Of a DNA stretch of 51,835 bases, positions 1 to 8,653 are shown piece after piece. Source of the DNA: an uncultured Mucispirillum sp. (GTDB lineage Bacteria; Chrysiogenota; Deferribacteres; Deferribacterales; Mucispirillaceae); NCBI GenBank assembly GCA_910586745.1, contig CAJUJZ010000001.1, forward strand, positions 1 to 51,835. Direction: 5' to 3'. Numbering within the stretch: the stretch's first letter is position 1; each line of letters starts with the position of its first letter. The notes below the pieces were generated by a model. That model was given only the letters and a program-made list of their open reading frames with translations, did no database searches and was not told where the DNA came from. A program made the position numbers and the translations under genes.

Positions 1-21
1 TAATTATCCTAGAAAATTATT

Positions 22-101
22 TAATTATAAATCGGCTAATGATATATTTTATGAGCTCTTAAAACTTCTGCTTAAACTGCTGCAATCGTTTTTAGATTTT
101 A
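22..101 (+). repeat. Terminal inverted repeat, left copy
   Basis: This 80-bp stretch matches the reverse complement of 51756-51835 at 78 of 80 positions; the two mismatches lie near 55-56. Its last 34 bases (68-101) occur a third time, inverted, at 49807-49840 with two differences. It ends about 30 bp upstream of the -35 box of the probable lgt promoter. It has no coding potential that I can see. The right copy runs to the very last base of the window, so the true element may be longer. Confidence 0.9.
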
Positions 102-129
102 TAAATATGGTATATATTTATCTAAAATA

Positions 130-157
130 TTGACATCTTCATTTTTTATATTAATAT
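130..157 (+). promoter_or_regulatory. Probable sigma-70 promoter of lgt
   Basis: A perfect TTGACA (130-135) is followed after 16 bp by TAATAT (152-157). This would start the transcript near 164, just before the GGAG ribosome binding site at 174-177. An alternative -10, TATGAT at 155-160, has a 19-bp spacer. Confidence 0.6.
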
Positions 158-185
158 GATAAAATTAAATTTTGGAGTTTATATT

Positions 186-1142
186 ATGATGCCATATCTT
201 TTTAAAATAGGTAATTTTGAGCTGCGTATATACAGTCTTATGATAATTACAGGCCTTCTTATCTGCATATTTATGGCTGGCAGGAAGATGGTTAAAATGG
301 GTTATAAAAAAGAATATCTTGAAAATATGATAATAGTAGTTTTTATTGCAGCATTAATTGGTGCAAGGATATATTATGTTATATTCTCATGGGAATACTA
401 TAAAGATAATCCTCTTGAAATATTTGCAGTATGGCATGGTGGGCTTGCAATCCATGGTGGTGTAATAATGGGTTTTATTGCTGCCCTTATTTACTCTCAC
501 TATTTAAAAATAAAAGTTATGCTCTTTGGTGACTTAATTGCACCATGGCTTATACTAGGTCAGGGGCTTGGAAGGTTAGGCAACTTTGCAAACGGGGAAG
601 CTCATGGGGTGCCTGTAATTACTCCACCAGAAATAATATTCAGGTTAAAGCCAGTATTTACAGATTTCTGGACATCTGTATTATATACATTTAATTTAAA
701 CAGCACGCCAGAAAATGTATCAAAATTAAATGAAATAGCTAAAAATGGGGCAGAAGTAACATTTCAAGGCAAAGTATATGAATTAAAAGAATATGTGCCC
801 TGGGGCATCAGCTTTACAGATAAATATATGCCTGCAGCATACAGAGATTTTGGCACACTGGCAGTGCATCCTACATTTTTTTATGAAATGATTTTAAATT
901 TTACAGCTGCTGCAATTATGTATTATTTTTGGCGTAACAGCAAAAATATTTCTACAGGTTTAATTTTTGGTATATATTTAGTATCATACGGTTTAATTCG
1001 CGGCTTTGTTACAATGTTTAGGGCAGATGATTTAATGCTTGGTTTTATTCGTGCTCCCCATGTGGCAAGCCTTGCATTTATATTCATAGGTATATTTTTA
1101 ATTATTAGAGCTAAAAAAATATTAAAAGAATATGTTAAATAA
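186..1142 (+). CDS. lgt: Prolipoprotein diacylglyceryl transferase
   Basis: Lgt transfers diacylglycerol from phosphatidylglycerol to the lipobox cysteine of prolipoproteins in the inner membrane, the first step of lipoprotein maturation. The hydrophobic multi-pass protein carries the Lgt signature GRLGNFANGE and an early HGG motif in a WHGGLAIHGG stretch. The reading frame is open from 156, but I choose the ATG at 186 because GGAG lies 8 nt upstream; the protein is then 318 residues, slightly long for the family because of a loop of about 60 residues after the signature. Several lipoproteins in the window (17611, 22983, 45168) would be its substrates. It may form one transcript with the genes that follow. 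Confidence 0.95.
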   Translation: MMPYLFKIGNFELRIYSLMIITGLLICIFMAGRKMVKMGYKKEYLENMIIVVFIAALIGARIYYVIFSWEYYKDNPLEIFAVWHGGLAIHGGVIMGFIAALIYSHYLKIKVMLFGDLIAPWLILGQGLGRLGNFANGEAHGVPVITPPEIIFRLKPVFTDFWTSVLYTFNLNSTPENVSKLNEIAKNGAEVTFQGKVYELKEYVPWGISFTDKYMPAAYRDFGTLAVHPTFFYEMILNFTAAAIMYYFWRNSKNISTGLIFGIYLVSYGLIRGFVTMFRADDLMLGFIRAPHVASLAFIFIGIFLIIRAKKILKEYVK

Positions 1143-1157
1143 TATTGGAGGAATAAT

Positions 1158-1706
1158 ATGAAAAAAGCGGTTGTATTTTTAGCAGACGGGTTTGAAGATA
1201 TAGAAGCACTTGCACCTGTAGATATTTTACGCAGGGGCGGGGTTGATGTAACTATTGCTGGAGTAACAGGAATGCAGGTTGTAAGTTCCCACAATGTAAA
1301 AGTTATGGCTGATAAAGATGTAAATGATGTTAAAGTAGATGACTATGATGCATTTATATGTCCTGGTGGTATGCCTGGTGCAACTAACTTACAAGACAGC
1401 AGCATAGTGACAGATATAATAAAAGATGCTTACGGCAAAGGTAAAATAGTTTCTGCAATATGTGCAGCACCTATGGTGCTGGACAAAGCTGGTGTATTAG
1501 CTGGTAAAGAATTTACAATGTATCCTGGTATGCAGAACTATGCTCCAAGTGGCAAGTATATAAATAATGAGTTTGTTGTAAAAGACGGCAAAGTTATTAC
1601 AGGGGCTGGTCCTGCTGCTGCTTTTGAATATGCTTTTAATCTGCTTGCAGAGCTGCAGGGCGAAGAAATTACTTCACAGGTTGCAGAAGGTATGCTTTTT
1701 AAATAG
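1158..1706 (+). CDS. DJ-1/PfpI family protein (YajL-like)
   Basis: This 182-residue protein has the DJ-1 layout: Glu16 in the DIEALAP segment and the nucleophile-elbow Cys102 in SAICAAP, followed by the GVLAGKEFTMYPG region typical of the YajL/DJ-1 branch. Members are linked to protection from carbonyl and oxidative stress; glyoxalase and deglycase activities have been claimed and disputed. A good Shine-Dalgarno (TGGAGG) sits before the start, 15 bp after lgt, so the two are probably co-transcribed. The exact substrate cannot be told from sequence. Confidence 0.9.
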   Translation: MKKAVVFLADGFEDIEALAPVDILRRGGVDVTIAGVTGMQVVSSHNVKVMADKDVNDVKVDDYDAFICPGGMPGATNLQDSSIVTDIIKDAYGKGKIVSAICAAPMVLDKAGVLAGKEFTMYPGMQNYAPSGKYINNEFVVKDGKVITGAGPAAAFEYAFNLLAELQGEEITSQVAEGMLFK

Positions 1707-1727
1707 CAGTTTGCTGCAAGGTTTAGT

Positions 1728-2711
1728 ATGTCAAACCATATCAAATATGAATTAAATAATAATCTGCCTTTATTAAAGGCAGATTTTTCAGGCAATATTT
1801 TAGTTAATGGCAGGTTTTCAAAAGATTTAAATAAAAAGAAAACTCATTTATTTAAAACTATCAGATGGCTTGTTAAAAGTAACCCACAGAAAGAAGATTT
1901 AATAAAAGAAAAATCTTTAATAAAAGTAAATAAAATAAATCATTTTGAAGATAATAAAATTTACTGGCTTGGTCATTCCTGTTTTTATATAAGTATAGCA
2001 GGTATTTCATTTATTACTGACCCTGTTTTTTTTGACTTAATTACAAACAAAAGAGATACAGCACTTCCTTTTAATATTGATGATTTAAAAAATCTTTCAT
2101 ACCTGCTTATAAGCCATGACCATTATGACCATTTAAGTGTAAAAAGTATATCCGCTCTTTTAAAAAATAATCCAGATATGGAAGCACTGCTGCCACTTAG
2201 AACAGCAGAACTTTTTAACAGCTGCCCTTTAAAATGGATAAGCAGGCAGGAAGCTGGCTGGTATCAGTCATATATCAATTTAAAAGAGGATGTTAGAGTT
2301 ATATTTTTACCAGCAGACCACTGGTGCAGGCGTGGTTTATTAGACCAGAATAAAAGGCTCTGGGGCAGTTTTATGATAGAATATAAAGGCATAAAAATAT
2401 TTTTTGCAGGTGATACTGCATATAATGAAGAAATGTATAAGGATATAAAAAATATTATGGGCAGCCCAGATATATGCCTTATGCCTATCGGCAGTTACAG
2501 CCCCCATTATATGATGAGAGACCACCATATCAACCCAGAAGAATCAGCAGCTATTTTTGAAATACTAGGTGGTAAAAAATTTATCCCTATGCATTACGGC
2601 ACATACACTATGAGCAGTGAACCGGCAGGAGAGCCAGTTCGCAGAATAAAAAAAGTAGTAGATAAAGACAAATTAATTCTTTTAGAAATAGGTGGAGAAT
2701 ATAATTTATGA
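1728..2711 (+). CDS. MBL-fold metal-dependent hydrolase (NAPE-PLD/UlaG-like)
   Basis: This 327-residue protein of the metallo-beta-lactamase fold has the zinc motif HDHYDH (His130, His132, Asp134, His135), a later FAGDTAYN strand (metal-bridging Asp) and a C-terminal MHYGTY histidine. The WLGHSCFYI entry and the ADHW motif resemble NAPE-hydrolysing phospholipase D and UlaG-type hydrolases. No signal peptide is visible, so it is probably cytoplasmic. The stop overlaps the start of the patatin gene (ATGA), indicating translational coupling. With that lipase as partner, a role in lipid or phospholipid turnover is a reasonable inference, not a proven one. Confidence 0.85.
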   Translation: MSNHIKYELNNNLPLLKADFSGNILVNGRFSKDLNKKKTHLFKTIRWLVKSNPQKEDLIKEKSLIKVNKINHFEDNKIYWLGHSCFYISIAGISFITDPVFFDLITNKRDTALPFNIDDLKNLSYLLISHDHYDHLSVKSISALLKNNPDMEALLPLRTAELFNSCPLKWISRQEAGWYQSYINLKEDVRVIFLPADHWCRRGLLDQNKRLWGSFMIEYKGIKIFFAGDTAYNEEMYKDIKNIMGSPDICLMPIGSYSPHYMMRDHHINPEESAAIFEILGGKKFIPMHYGTYTMSSEPAGEPVRRIKKVVDKDKLILLEIGGEYNL

Positions 2712-3601
2712 GTATAATAAAAGATGTAATTGATAATAAAAAAATATCCCTTGCTCTTGACTCTGGTTCAGCCAAAGGAATGGCACATATTGGAGTAATA
2801 GAAACCCTTGAAAAAGAAGGCTATCGGATTACAGCAGTGGCTGGCACTTCTATGGGTGCAATAGTTGCAGCCTATTACTGTTTAGGAAAGCTTGATGTGT
2901 TAAAATCATGGCTTACAGGGTTAAATAAAAAATCTACATTTATGACACTTGATTTTTCATTTTCAGGTGGTTTTATCGGAGGTAAAAAATTAATGCAGGC
3001 CTTTGAGGAGCATTTAGGGGATGCAGCATTTGCAGATGCTAAAATACCTTTATATATTACAGCCACTAATTTAGATACAGGCAAAGAGCGTATTTTTTCA
3101 GAAGGAAGGATAATACATGCAATAAGAGCAAGTATTTCTGTGCCGGGAGTAATGCGTCCTTACTTATATGAAGGTAATTATTATGTAGACGGGGCAGTTA
3201 CGAACCCGCTGCCTGTTGATGTGCTGCATAATAATAAACATAAAAATATTGTGGCAGTTCATCTCCATGAATATATAGAAGAAAGAGATAATTCATCAGC
3301 CCCCGGTCTGCTTGAAACTATGAGCAGGTCTATGGGTATAGTTTCACGCTATCTTGCAAAAGCAAAAATGCAGGAAGCTGTAGCTGTTATTGAGCCAAAG
3401 ATGGCAGGTATTGATATGTTTCATTTTTATCAGGCTCAGGAAGTGATTGACCGTGGAGTTTATGCTGCCAAAACAGCAGTAGAGCAGGGTGCATTAGACA
3501 GCATAGCTCTTAAAATATTAAATAACTTTAAAGAGAAAATAAGCGACAGAATAATATATATTATGAAAAAGAAATTAGGTAAAAACAGCAGTTTATCATA
3601 A
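2708..3601 (+). CDS. Patatin-like phospholipase (RssA-like)
   Basis: A 297-residue serine acyl hydrolase. It shows a patatin oxyanion-hole motif (DSGSAKGMAHIG, near residues 18-29), the nucleophile elbow GTSMG with Ser48, and the catalytic-dyad Asp161 in DGAVTNPLP. The ALDSGSAKG start resembles the RssA/YchK branch, where GGGxxRG is usual; here the first glycines are replaced by S-G-S. It overlaps the preceding MBL-fold gene by 4 bp. The tail from about residue 265 is basic and amphipathic and may touch membranes. Confidence 0.88.
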   Translation: MSIIKDVIDNKKISLALDSGSAKGMAHIGVIETLEKEGYRITAVAGTSMGAIVAAYYCLGKLDVLKSWLTGLNKKSTFMTLDFSFSGGFIGGKKLMQAFEEHLGDAAFADAKIPLYITATNLDTGKERIFSEGRIIHAIRASISVPGVMRPYLYEGNYYVDGAVTNPLPVDVLHNNKHKNIVAVHLHEYIEERDNSSAPGLLETMSRSMGIVSRYLAKAKMQEAVAVIEPKMAGIDMFHFYQAQEVIDRGVYAAKTAVEQGALDSIALKILNNFKEKISDRIIYIMKKKLGKNSSLS

Positions 3602-3624
3602 TATAAGATAATTAATAAAAAAGA

Positions 3625-3657
3625 AAAAGCTGAGCTTAATATATAAGCTCAGCTTTT
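3625..3657. terminator. Bidirectional terminator
   Basis: A perfect 14-bp stem (3625-3638 with 3644-3657) and a 5-nt loop, flanked by A-rich and T-rich tracts. It lies between the convergent patatin and hemerythrin genes and could stop transcription from both sides. Confidence 0.9.
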
Positions 3658-3663
3658 ATTTTA

Positions 3664-4125
3664 TTAGCCTTTATATTCGTAGTTATAATAATCAGAAAGC
3701 CTTTTGTCAGCACCAAGCAGATGGCTGTGATACCAGTCAGTAATAAAATCGGCAATATCAGTTAAAACACCTTCTACCCCTCTTTCATCATATTCATCTG
3801 CAGGCACATTTGTTCTTTTAAGCAGAAGTCGTTTTTTTAGAAGTTTTGCAACACCTAAATTAAATTTTTTATGGTCTGCTTTATGTTCATCAAGTGATGG
3901 ATAATGGATACGCTCCATTAAATCTTCCTGAGATGGAAAATGCTTGTGAGAATATTCTGTAAGATTATTCAAAATATTATCAAGCTGTTCTTCCCCATTG
4001 CCAACATTTTTTGCATCTATAAATATATTTGCAAATCGTAAAAACTCTTTTGTATGGTTCTCAAGAGCATAATCACCTAATTTTAAATCATCTACCCATT
4101 CTAATGGTTGTATAGTTTTACTCAA
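3664..4125 (-). CDS. Bacteriohemerythrin-like protein with a changed iron ligand
   Basis: A 153-residue hemerythrin domain protein. Ligand positions can be read as His24, His62, His81, His85, His135 and Asp140 (HLLGAD), the expected di-iron spacing. The glutamate four residues after His62 (HFxxE) is glutamine here (Gln66 in HFPSQEDLM), so one bridging carboxylate is missing unless Glu67 substitutes. The start is TTG, with GAGGTG upstream, and overlaps the stop of the preceding membrane-protein gene by 4 bp. Family members bind oxygen for sensing, storage or delivery; function with the altered site is uncertain. Confidence 0.85.
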   Translation of the reverse strand: MSKTIQPLEWVDDLKLGDYALENHTKEFLRFANIFIDAKNVGNGEEQLDNILNNLTEYSHKHFPSQEDLMERIHYPSLDEHKADHKKFNLGVAKLLKKRLLLKRTNVPADEYDERGVEGVLTDIADFITDWYHSHLLGADKRLSDYYNYEYKG

Positions 4126-5843
4126 GGCAGCACCTCTTTCCTAGTATTTTTATCAGGCACTAAGGCTGATGAAATATATAAAACTGCAAAAAGCAGTAAT
4201 AATGGATATATGTATACTATAAAATTTACAGCAGCAGCCGTTAAACTAATTTCCGGCATATTAAAGCAGTGCTGAATGAGTATGCTTTGTGAATATGACA
4301 CAACAGGCAGCAGAAAATAAGAAAGCACTGAAAATATCGTGATAGTCTTGCCTATAAAGCGGAATGCAGGGAATATCATAATTACGGCAGCAAAGCCAAG
4401 TAAATATTGTAAAAGGTATCCGTTATTCATAAGTACATCAATGCCTTTTAATGAACCATAAAATGCTATTGCACTACTTTTCATCATAGCTGTAGAAGTT
4501 TGTGCAATTTCACTTACTGCCTGACCATCTGTCACTTCTATTTTATAATTTTGTATCATAGCAATTGCATTATTTGCTTCATTTAAAAATAAATCATTTA
4601 AAGGCCTGGGTAAAAGTGAAAAAAGTAACTGATAACCACCGAATATTGCAATAATCGCAGTAAACCAGTAAAGCACAAAAAGAGGAAAAAAGTCTTTTAT
4701 GACTCTGTTTAATTTATTTAATATATATACAGGCAGAAAAAATACTATACCTATAATATTTGCAGCAATTCTGCCTGGAACATCAAGCCATGGTCTGTTT
4801 CTATTTTCATAAGTATATTTTTCTGCTTCTTTTTCTCTTTTTTTAGCAAGTTTTGCCTGTCGTTTTTCTTCTTTAGCTTTCAATTTTGCAGTTTTTTTAT
4901 CAAGTGCAGTATTAGTGCTGTCTGCTGCTGCAGCTGTATTATCAGAAACCATATCTTTTATTTCTTCTTCGCTTATAATACCTTCAGGTATTTCATCAAA
5001 AGTTTTTTCAACAGGACCACTTGTAGAAACTTCAATTTTATCTGCCTGCTCGTTTAAAAGCTTGCCATATAAAAGTTCTGCTTCTGTTTCATCTTTTGGT
5101 GTATCATCTTCTTGAGCAGGTTTTAAAAGGTCAGATAAATCAATACTATCTAATAATTCATCTTCTTCCTTATCTTCTGCTGTTTCATTTTTTTCTGTAT
5201 CATCAGTTTTTGGCTCAACAAGTGGTATTTCTGCATCAAAATTATTCTTTTTTGGAGCAGACAAGTCAATATCTTCTATACTGCTGTCTTCTTTTGGAGT
5301 AAAAACTGGTGCAATATCGTCATCATTTTCTTCTAAAATAGAATCTGTACTTTCTGCATATTTTTGATAAAGATTTATTAAATTATCTTCCATTCCTTTA
5401 TCAAAAAATATAACTAAAAACTGCCCTTTTAAAGGCACTGTTTGGAATTTATATGAATTGCTGCTTAAATAATCTTTAATTTCACCACTGTTTTCTTCGC
5501 TTATAATAAGTGCAGATTTGCAGTCAAGGGAAGTCAAGTCATCGCTTTCAAGTAAAAATTGATTATTATTTTTGCTGATATCCTGACCAATTCTAAATAA
5601 TGCATTTGCACTGTTTGCTGACAGGCCTGTATTTTCTGCAAGTTGAGAAACAGATGTCTCTGTATCATTATCTATAGTTTGAACATCTGTTTCTGTAAAA
5701 TAGTAAGCTTTCCGTTTAGTATCTAATAAAATATAAGCAGGAAATGTGATTTTATCATCATATCCTTCACCTTTTTTTATAAGGCGAACACCTGCTTTTT
5801 CAAAAAATTTAGATATAGACTGTTCAAACTCATGCTGCTGCAT
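4122..5843 (-). CDS. Large membrane protein of unknown function
   Basis: I do not recognise this 573-residue protein. Residues 1-170 look like a soluble, mixed domain. Residues 175-330 are very acidic and low in complexity, and are followed by a strongly basic, coiled-coil-like stretch (about 315-345) rich in K, A and E. The C-terminal 220 residues hold about five to six hydrophobic segments, so this end lies in the inner membrane. GGAGCAG precedes the ATG. It is translationally coupled to the downstream hemerythrin gene (TTGA overlap), which suggests that the hemerythrin serves this membrane protein, perhaps as an oxygen-responsive partner. Confidence 0.75.
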   Translation of the reverse strand: MQQHEFEQSISKFFEKAGVRLIKKGEGYDDKITFPAYILLDTKRKAYYFTETDVQTIDNDTETSVSQLAENTGLSANSANALFRIGQDISKNNNQFLLESDDLTSLDCKSALIISEENSGEIKDYLSSNSYKFQTVPLKGQFLVIFFDKGMEDNLINLYQKYAESTDSILEENDDDIAPVFTPKEDSSIEDIDLSAPKKNNFDAEIPLVEPKTDDTEKNETAEDKEEDELLDSIDLSDLLKPAQEDDTPKDETEAELLYGKLLNEQADKIEVSTSGPVEKTFDEIPEGIISEEEIKDMVSDNTAAAADSTNTALDKKTAKLKAKEEKRQAKLAKKREKEAEKYTYENRNRPWLDVPGRIAANIIGIVFFLPVYILNKLNRVIKDFFPLFVLYWFTAIIAIFGGYQLLFSLLPRPLNDLFLNEANNAIAMIQNYKIEVTDGQAVSEIAQTSTAMMKSSAIAFYGSLKGIDVLMNNGYLLQYLLGFAAVIMIFPAFRFIGKTITIFSVLSYFLLPVVSYSQSILIQHCFNMPEISLTAAAVNFIVYIYPLLLLFAVLYISSALVPDKNTRKEVLP

Positions 5844-6037
5844 TTACTGCTCCGTATGTATAATTATAAAATACTACTAATATACTATACTACTAAAAAA
5901 ATAATACTTCAATAAAAGATTTATATAATTTTCTTAAATATTTTTATGTATAATTGATATAATTTTATGTGCTATGAAAAAGAATACAAAACAACTGTTA
6001 TGAAAATATGTATATATATTCATCAAAAGAAAGATAT

Positions 6038-6149
6038 GCCGCTGGTTCCAATAACCGAAGCGGCAGTGTCATAAATATGTAAGAACAATAAAGCCCTCAT
6101 CCTGCCTAAATACTATCTGATTCTGATACATAATCAGCAGAATTTAGGC
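6038..6149. other. Two adjacent hairpins in a 334-bp gap
   Basis: The gap 5844-6177 has no gene I can support. It holds a GC-rich hairpin (6038-6043 with 6059-6064, plus 6044-6047 with 6053-6056) and a longer imperfect hairpin (6104-6111 with 6142-6149, and an inner stem 6117-6122 with 6132-6137). Both lie downstream of rpmB on the minus strand; read that way, the GC-rich hairpin is followed by CTTTCTTTT and may be its terminator. A small RNA or a palindromic repeat is also possible. Confidence 0.5.
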
Positions 6150-6177
6150 GGAAAGAATTGTATATAAAAAGCTGTTA

Positions 6178-6369
6178 TTATGCTTTTTTAACTTTACCAG
6201 CTTTAAGGCATTTTGCACAAACTTTTTTTCTTACAACAGTTCCATCTGCCTCAACAGTTTTTACGCTGTGAAGGTTAGGATAGAACTTTCTTCTTGAAAC
6301 ATTGTGCGCATGGCTTACTAAGTTTCCACTTAATGGGCCTTTACCACAAACATCGCACCGTCTTGCCAT
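6178..6369 (-). CDS. rpmB: 50S ribosomal protein bL28, zinc-binding form
   Basis: This 63-residue ribosomal protein has the L28 core (MARRCDVCGKGPLSGN ... RRKFYPNL) and four cysteines in two CxxC pairs (Cys5/Cys8 and Cys51/Cys54), marking the zinc-ribbon (C+) form of bL28. A strong AAGGAGG precedes the ATG. It is divergent from the DUF1858 gene, with about 80 bp between them to hold both promoters, and stands alone rather than paired with rpmG. Confidence 0.96.
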   Translation of the reverse strand: MARRCDVCGKGPLSGNLVSHAHNVSRRKFYPNLHSVKTVEADGTVVRKKVCAKCLKAGKVKKA

Positions 6370-6450
6370 ATCATTCCTCCTTGCTTTTTAGGGAGTAAAA
6401 TGATAACCTATTTTTTATGAAAATAGCAAGTGTTTTTTTAAGGAGGAGCA

Positions 6451-6648
6451 ATGATTATTACAAAAGATACTTTAACAGCTGATATTTTAAAAAATATTAA
6501 TGGTGCAAAAGAGTTTTTTGAAAGCCTTAATATGGGCTGTCTTAGCTGTATGGGGATACAAAATGAAACATTAGAAAAAAGCTGTCTTATGCACGGATTA
6601 AATATTGAAGAAATTATGGAGAAATTGAATAATTTACAAAATCAGTAG
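6451..6648 (+). CDS. DUF1858 small redox-type protein
   Basis: A 65-residue protein with the DUF1858 pattern: an N-terminal IITKDTLTADIL segment, then GAKEFFESLNMGCLSC with a CxxC pair, and a helical end ending in EEIMEKLN. Proteins of this family are often found next to hybrid-cluster or other anaerobic redox enzymes and are thought to form a disulfide or bind a cofactor through the CxxC. Here the neighbour is trmB instead, so the context does not define the role. A clean AAGGAGG lies upstream of the ATG. Confidence 0.85.
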   Translation: MIITKDTLTADILKNINGAKEFFESLNMGCLSCMGIQNETLEKSCLMHGLNIEEIMEKLNNLQNQ

Positions 6649-6662
6649 TAAATGAGAGTGGA

Positions 6663-7400
6663 ATGGAAGAAAAAAAATTAAGTGAAAATAAAAGACTGAT
6701 GCCTGCATTTTTTTCATGGTGGCAGGGAGGTATCCGTTATGCAGAAAATATTGATAAAAACGGAGAGATATTAAAACTGCCTTTTGAAAAAAATGCTCTT
6801 TATGGCGATACTGTTTGGAGCCAGCTTTACCCAAATATTAAGCTGAAACCTTTAACTTGTATGGAAATATTTGGCAATAATAACCCCCTTAATTTAGAGA
6901 TAGGTATAGGAAATGGTGAGTTTATTGCAAAATATGCAGGCGAAAAACCAGAAGAAAACTGGCTCGGGGTAGAAGTATTTAAAAAAATATTTAAACTGGC
7001 AGAAAAAAGGGCAAATAAAATAGAAACTAATAATATACGCATTATTCAGTTTGATGCTGCCCTTATTTTAAGGCTTATGGAAGATGAATCATTAAGCAAT
7101 GTTTATGTAAACTTTCCAGACCCATGGCCTAAGAAAAAACATAAAAGAAGAAGGCTTTTAAAGCCTGAATTTATACAGCTTATTGTATCTAAGCTGAAAA
7201 GAGGCGGTCTTATGCAGATTGCCACAGACCATGATGATTATGCAGAAGAAATAAATGAGAATTTAAAAGAAGTAACTGGAATAGAATCTATATATGATAC
7301 AAGTTTTGTCCGCCATATAGATGATTATTTCCCCACAAAATATTTTAGAAAATTTGTAAGCAGTGAAGGTGCTTATTTTTTTAGATATAAGAGAATATAA
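6663..7400 (+). CDS. trmB: tRNA (guanine-N7)-methyltransferase
   Basis: This SAM-dependent enzyme makes m7G46 in the variable loop of tRNAs. The protein (245 residues) has the SAM-binding motif LEIGIGNGEFI and the family hallmark NFPDPWPKKKHKRRR with the following LLKPEF. An N-terminal extension of about 60 residues precedes the methyltransferase core. An eight-A run (6670-6677) falls in codons 3-5 and could in principle slip, but such runs are common in this AT-rich DNA. It is 14 bp downstream of the DUF1858 gene and 2 bp upstream of nfeD. Confidence 0.95.
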   Translation: MEEKKLSENKRLMPAFFSWWQGGIRYAENIDKNGEILKLPFEKNALYGDTVWSQLYPNIKLKPLTCMEIFGNNNPLNLEIGIGNGEFIAKYAGEKPEENWLGVEVFKKIFKLAEKRANKIETNNIRIIQFDAALILRLMEDESLSNVYVNFPDPWPKKKHKRRRLLKPEFIQLIVSKLKRGGLMQIATDHDDYAEEINENLKEVTGIESIYDTSFVRHIDDYFPTKYFRKFVSSEGAYFFRYKRI

Positions 7401-7402
7401 TT

Positions 7403-8653
7403 ATGAAAAAAACAATTTTATTATTAATGATGACATTATGTTTTTTGCAAGTTTCTTTTGGAGAAACTACTTATGACAAAATATACTCTTTTACTATTGA
7501 TGGAGTTATTACAGATGCCACTGCATCTTTTATAGAAGCTAATATTAAAAAAGCAGAGCAGGATAATGTGCCAGTATTAATGTATATTGATACACCAGGT
7601 GGTGTGCTGGAATCTACTAGAAAAATAGTGCAGACACTGCTTTCTTCAAAAGTGCCTGTAATATCTTATGTTTATCCAAATGGTGCAAGAGCTGCATCTG
7701 CGGGTATATTTATTACTATGGCAGCAGAGTTTTCTGCAATGAGTGAAAGTTCAAATATTGGAGCTGCTCACCCTGTTTCTTCAAATGGTGAAGATATAAA
7801 AGGTGATATGGCAGAAAAAGTTTTAAACGATACTACAGCTTTAATTAAAACTATTGCAGAAAAGCGTGGCAAAAATATTGAAACTGCTGTTGGTATGGTT
7901 ACAAAATCAAAAAGCTATACATCAAGTGAAGCACTAAAATTAAATATAATAGATGCAGTTGTAAACCATGATGAGCTTATAAAAATAATCTCTAAAAAAT
8001 ACAATATATCAGAAAATACAGAAATAATTAATATAGAACCTGATTTCAAGCAGGAAATATATAATATAATAGCCAACCCTGACTTTTTAGCAGCAGTGCT
8101 TTTCCTTGGTATTATTCTTATTATGCTGGAAGTTAAAATGCCAGGCACATTTGTTTTTGCAGGGCTTGGTATTATATGCTTAATAGTGTTTGCTTTTGGT
8201 GCAAATATTATACCTATAAACTTTTTAGGCATAATGCTTATACTGTTAGGCTTTGGGTTATTTATTGCAGAGATATTTATTACAAGCTTTGGTGCATTAA
8301 CTGTTGCAGGGCTTGTAAGCCTTATTTTTGGGCTTCGTATGCTTTTTGACAGCGAACATTCTGCAGGTATATCCGTATCTTTATGGGTTATTCTTTTAAT
8401 TACAGGTACAACATCATTAATAGCTTTATTAATAGGCAGGCTTATAATAAAAGACTTTATAAGAAGACCATCATCAGGGCCTGAAACTATGCTTGATAAA
8501 GAAGCTGTAGTTATAGAATGGGAAGAAAATAAAGGCAGAATAAAAATATATGAAGAAATATGGAATGCATACAGTGATGAAAACTTATCAGTAGATGATG
8601 CAGTTATCATTACAAATATAGAAGGCTTAAAACTTAAGGTTAAGAAAAGATAA
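7403..8653 (+). CDS. nfeD: NfeD-family membrane serine protease (ClpP class)
   Basis: A 416-residue long-form NfeD. A signal peptide (residues 1-20) leads into a ClpP-like protease domain with YIDTPGG and the catalytic serine in ARAASAG (Ser99); Lys139 is a plausible general base. Residues 225-345 form four to five membrane segments, and the last 60 residues form the OB-fold NfeDC domain. Long NfeD proteins work with stomatin/SPFH proteins in membrane quality control, but no SPFH gene lies beside this one. The start follows trmB by 2 bp and has no strong Shine-Dalgarno, so coupling is likely. Confidence 0.9.
   Translation: MKKTILLLMMTLCFLQVSFGETTYDKIYSFTIDGVITDATASFIEANIKKAEQDNVPVLMYIDTPGGVLESTRKIVQTLLSSKVPVISYVYPNGARAASAGIFITMAAEFSAMSESSNIGAAHPVSSNGEDIKGDMAEKVLNDTTALIKTIAEKRGKNIETAVGMVTKSKSYTSSEALKLNIIDAVVNHDELIKIISKKYNISENTEIINIEPDFKQEIYNIIANPDFLAAVLFLGIILIMLEVKMPGTFVFAGLGIICLIVFAFGANIIPINFLGIMLILLGFGLFIAEIFITSFGALTVAGLVSLIFGLRMLFDSEHSAGISVSLWVILLITGTTSLIALLIGRLIIKDFIRRPSSGPETMLDKEAVVIEWEENKGRIKIYEEIWNAYSDENLSVDDAVIITNIEGLKLKVKKR

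Noticed and set aside
923..1294. Minus-strand frame across the lgt/DJ-1 junction
   Set aside because: It covers two strong genes on the other strand and has no ribosome binding site or domain.
6038..6064. Possible tRNA or tRNA fragment
   Set aside because: The GGTTCCAATAACC stretch resembles a T-arm at first sight, but there is no acceptor stem, anticodon arm or CCA in a proper layout.
7915..8610. A 231-residue frame on the minus strand
   Set aside because: It lies fully inside nfeD, has low-complexity Ser/Ile-rich content typical of a reverse-frame shadow, and has no family match that I can see.
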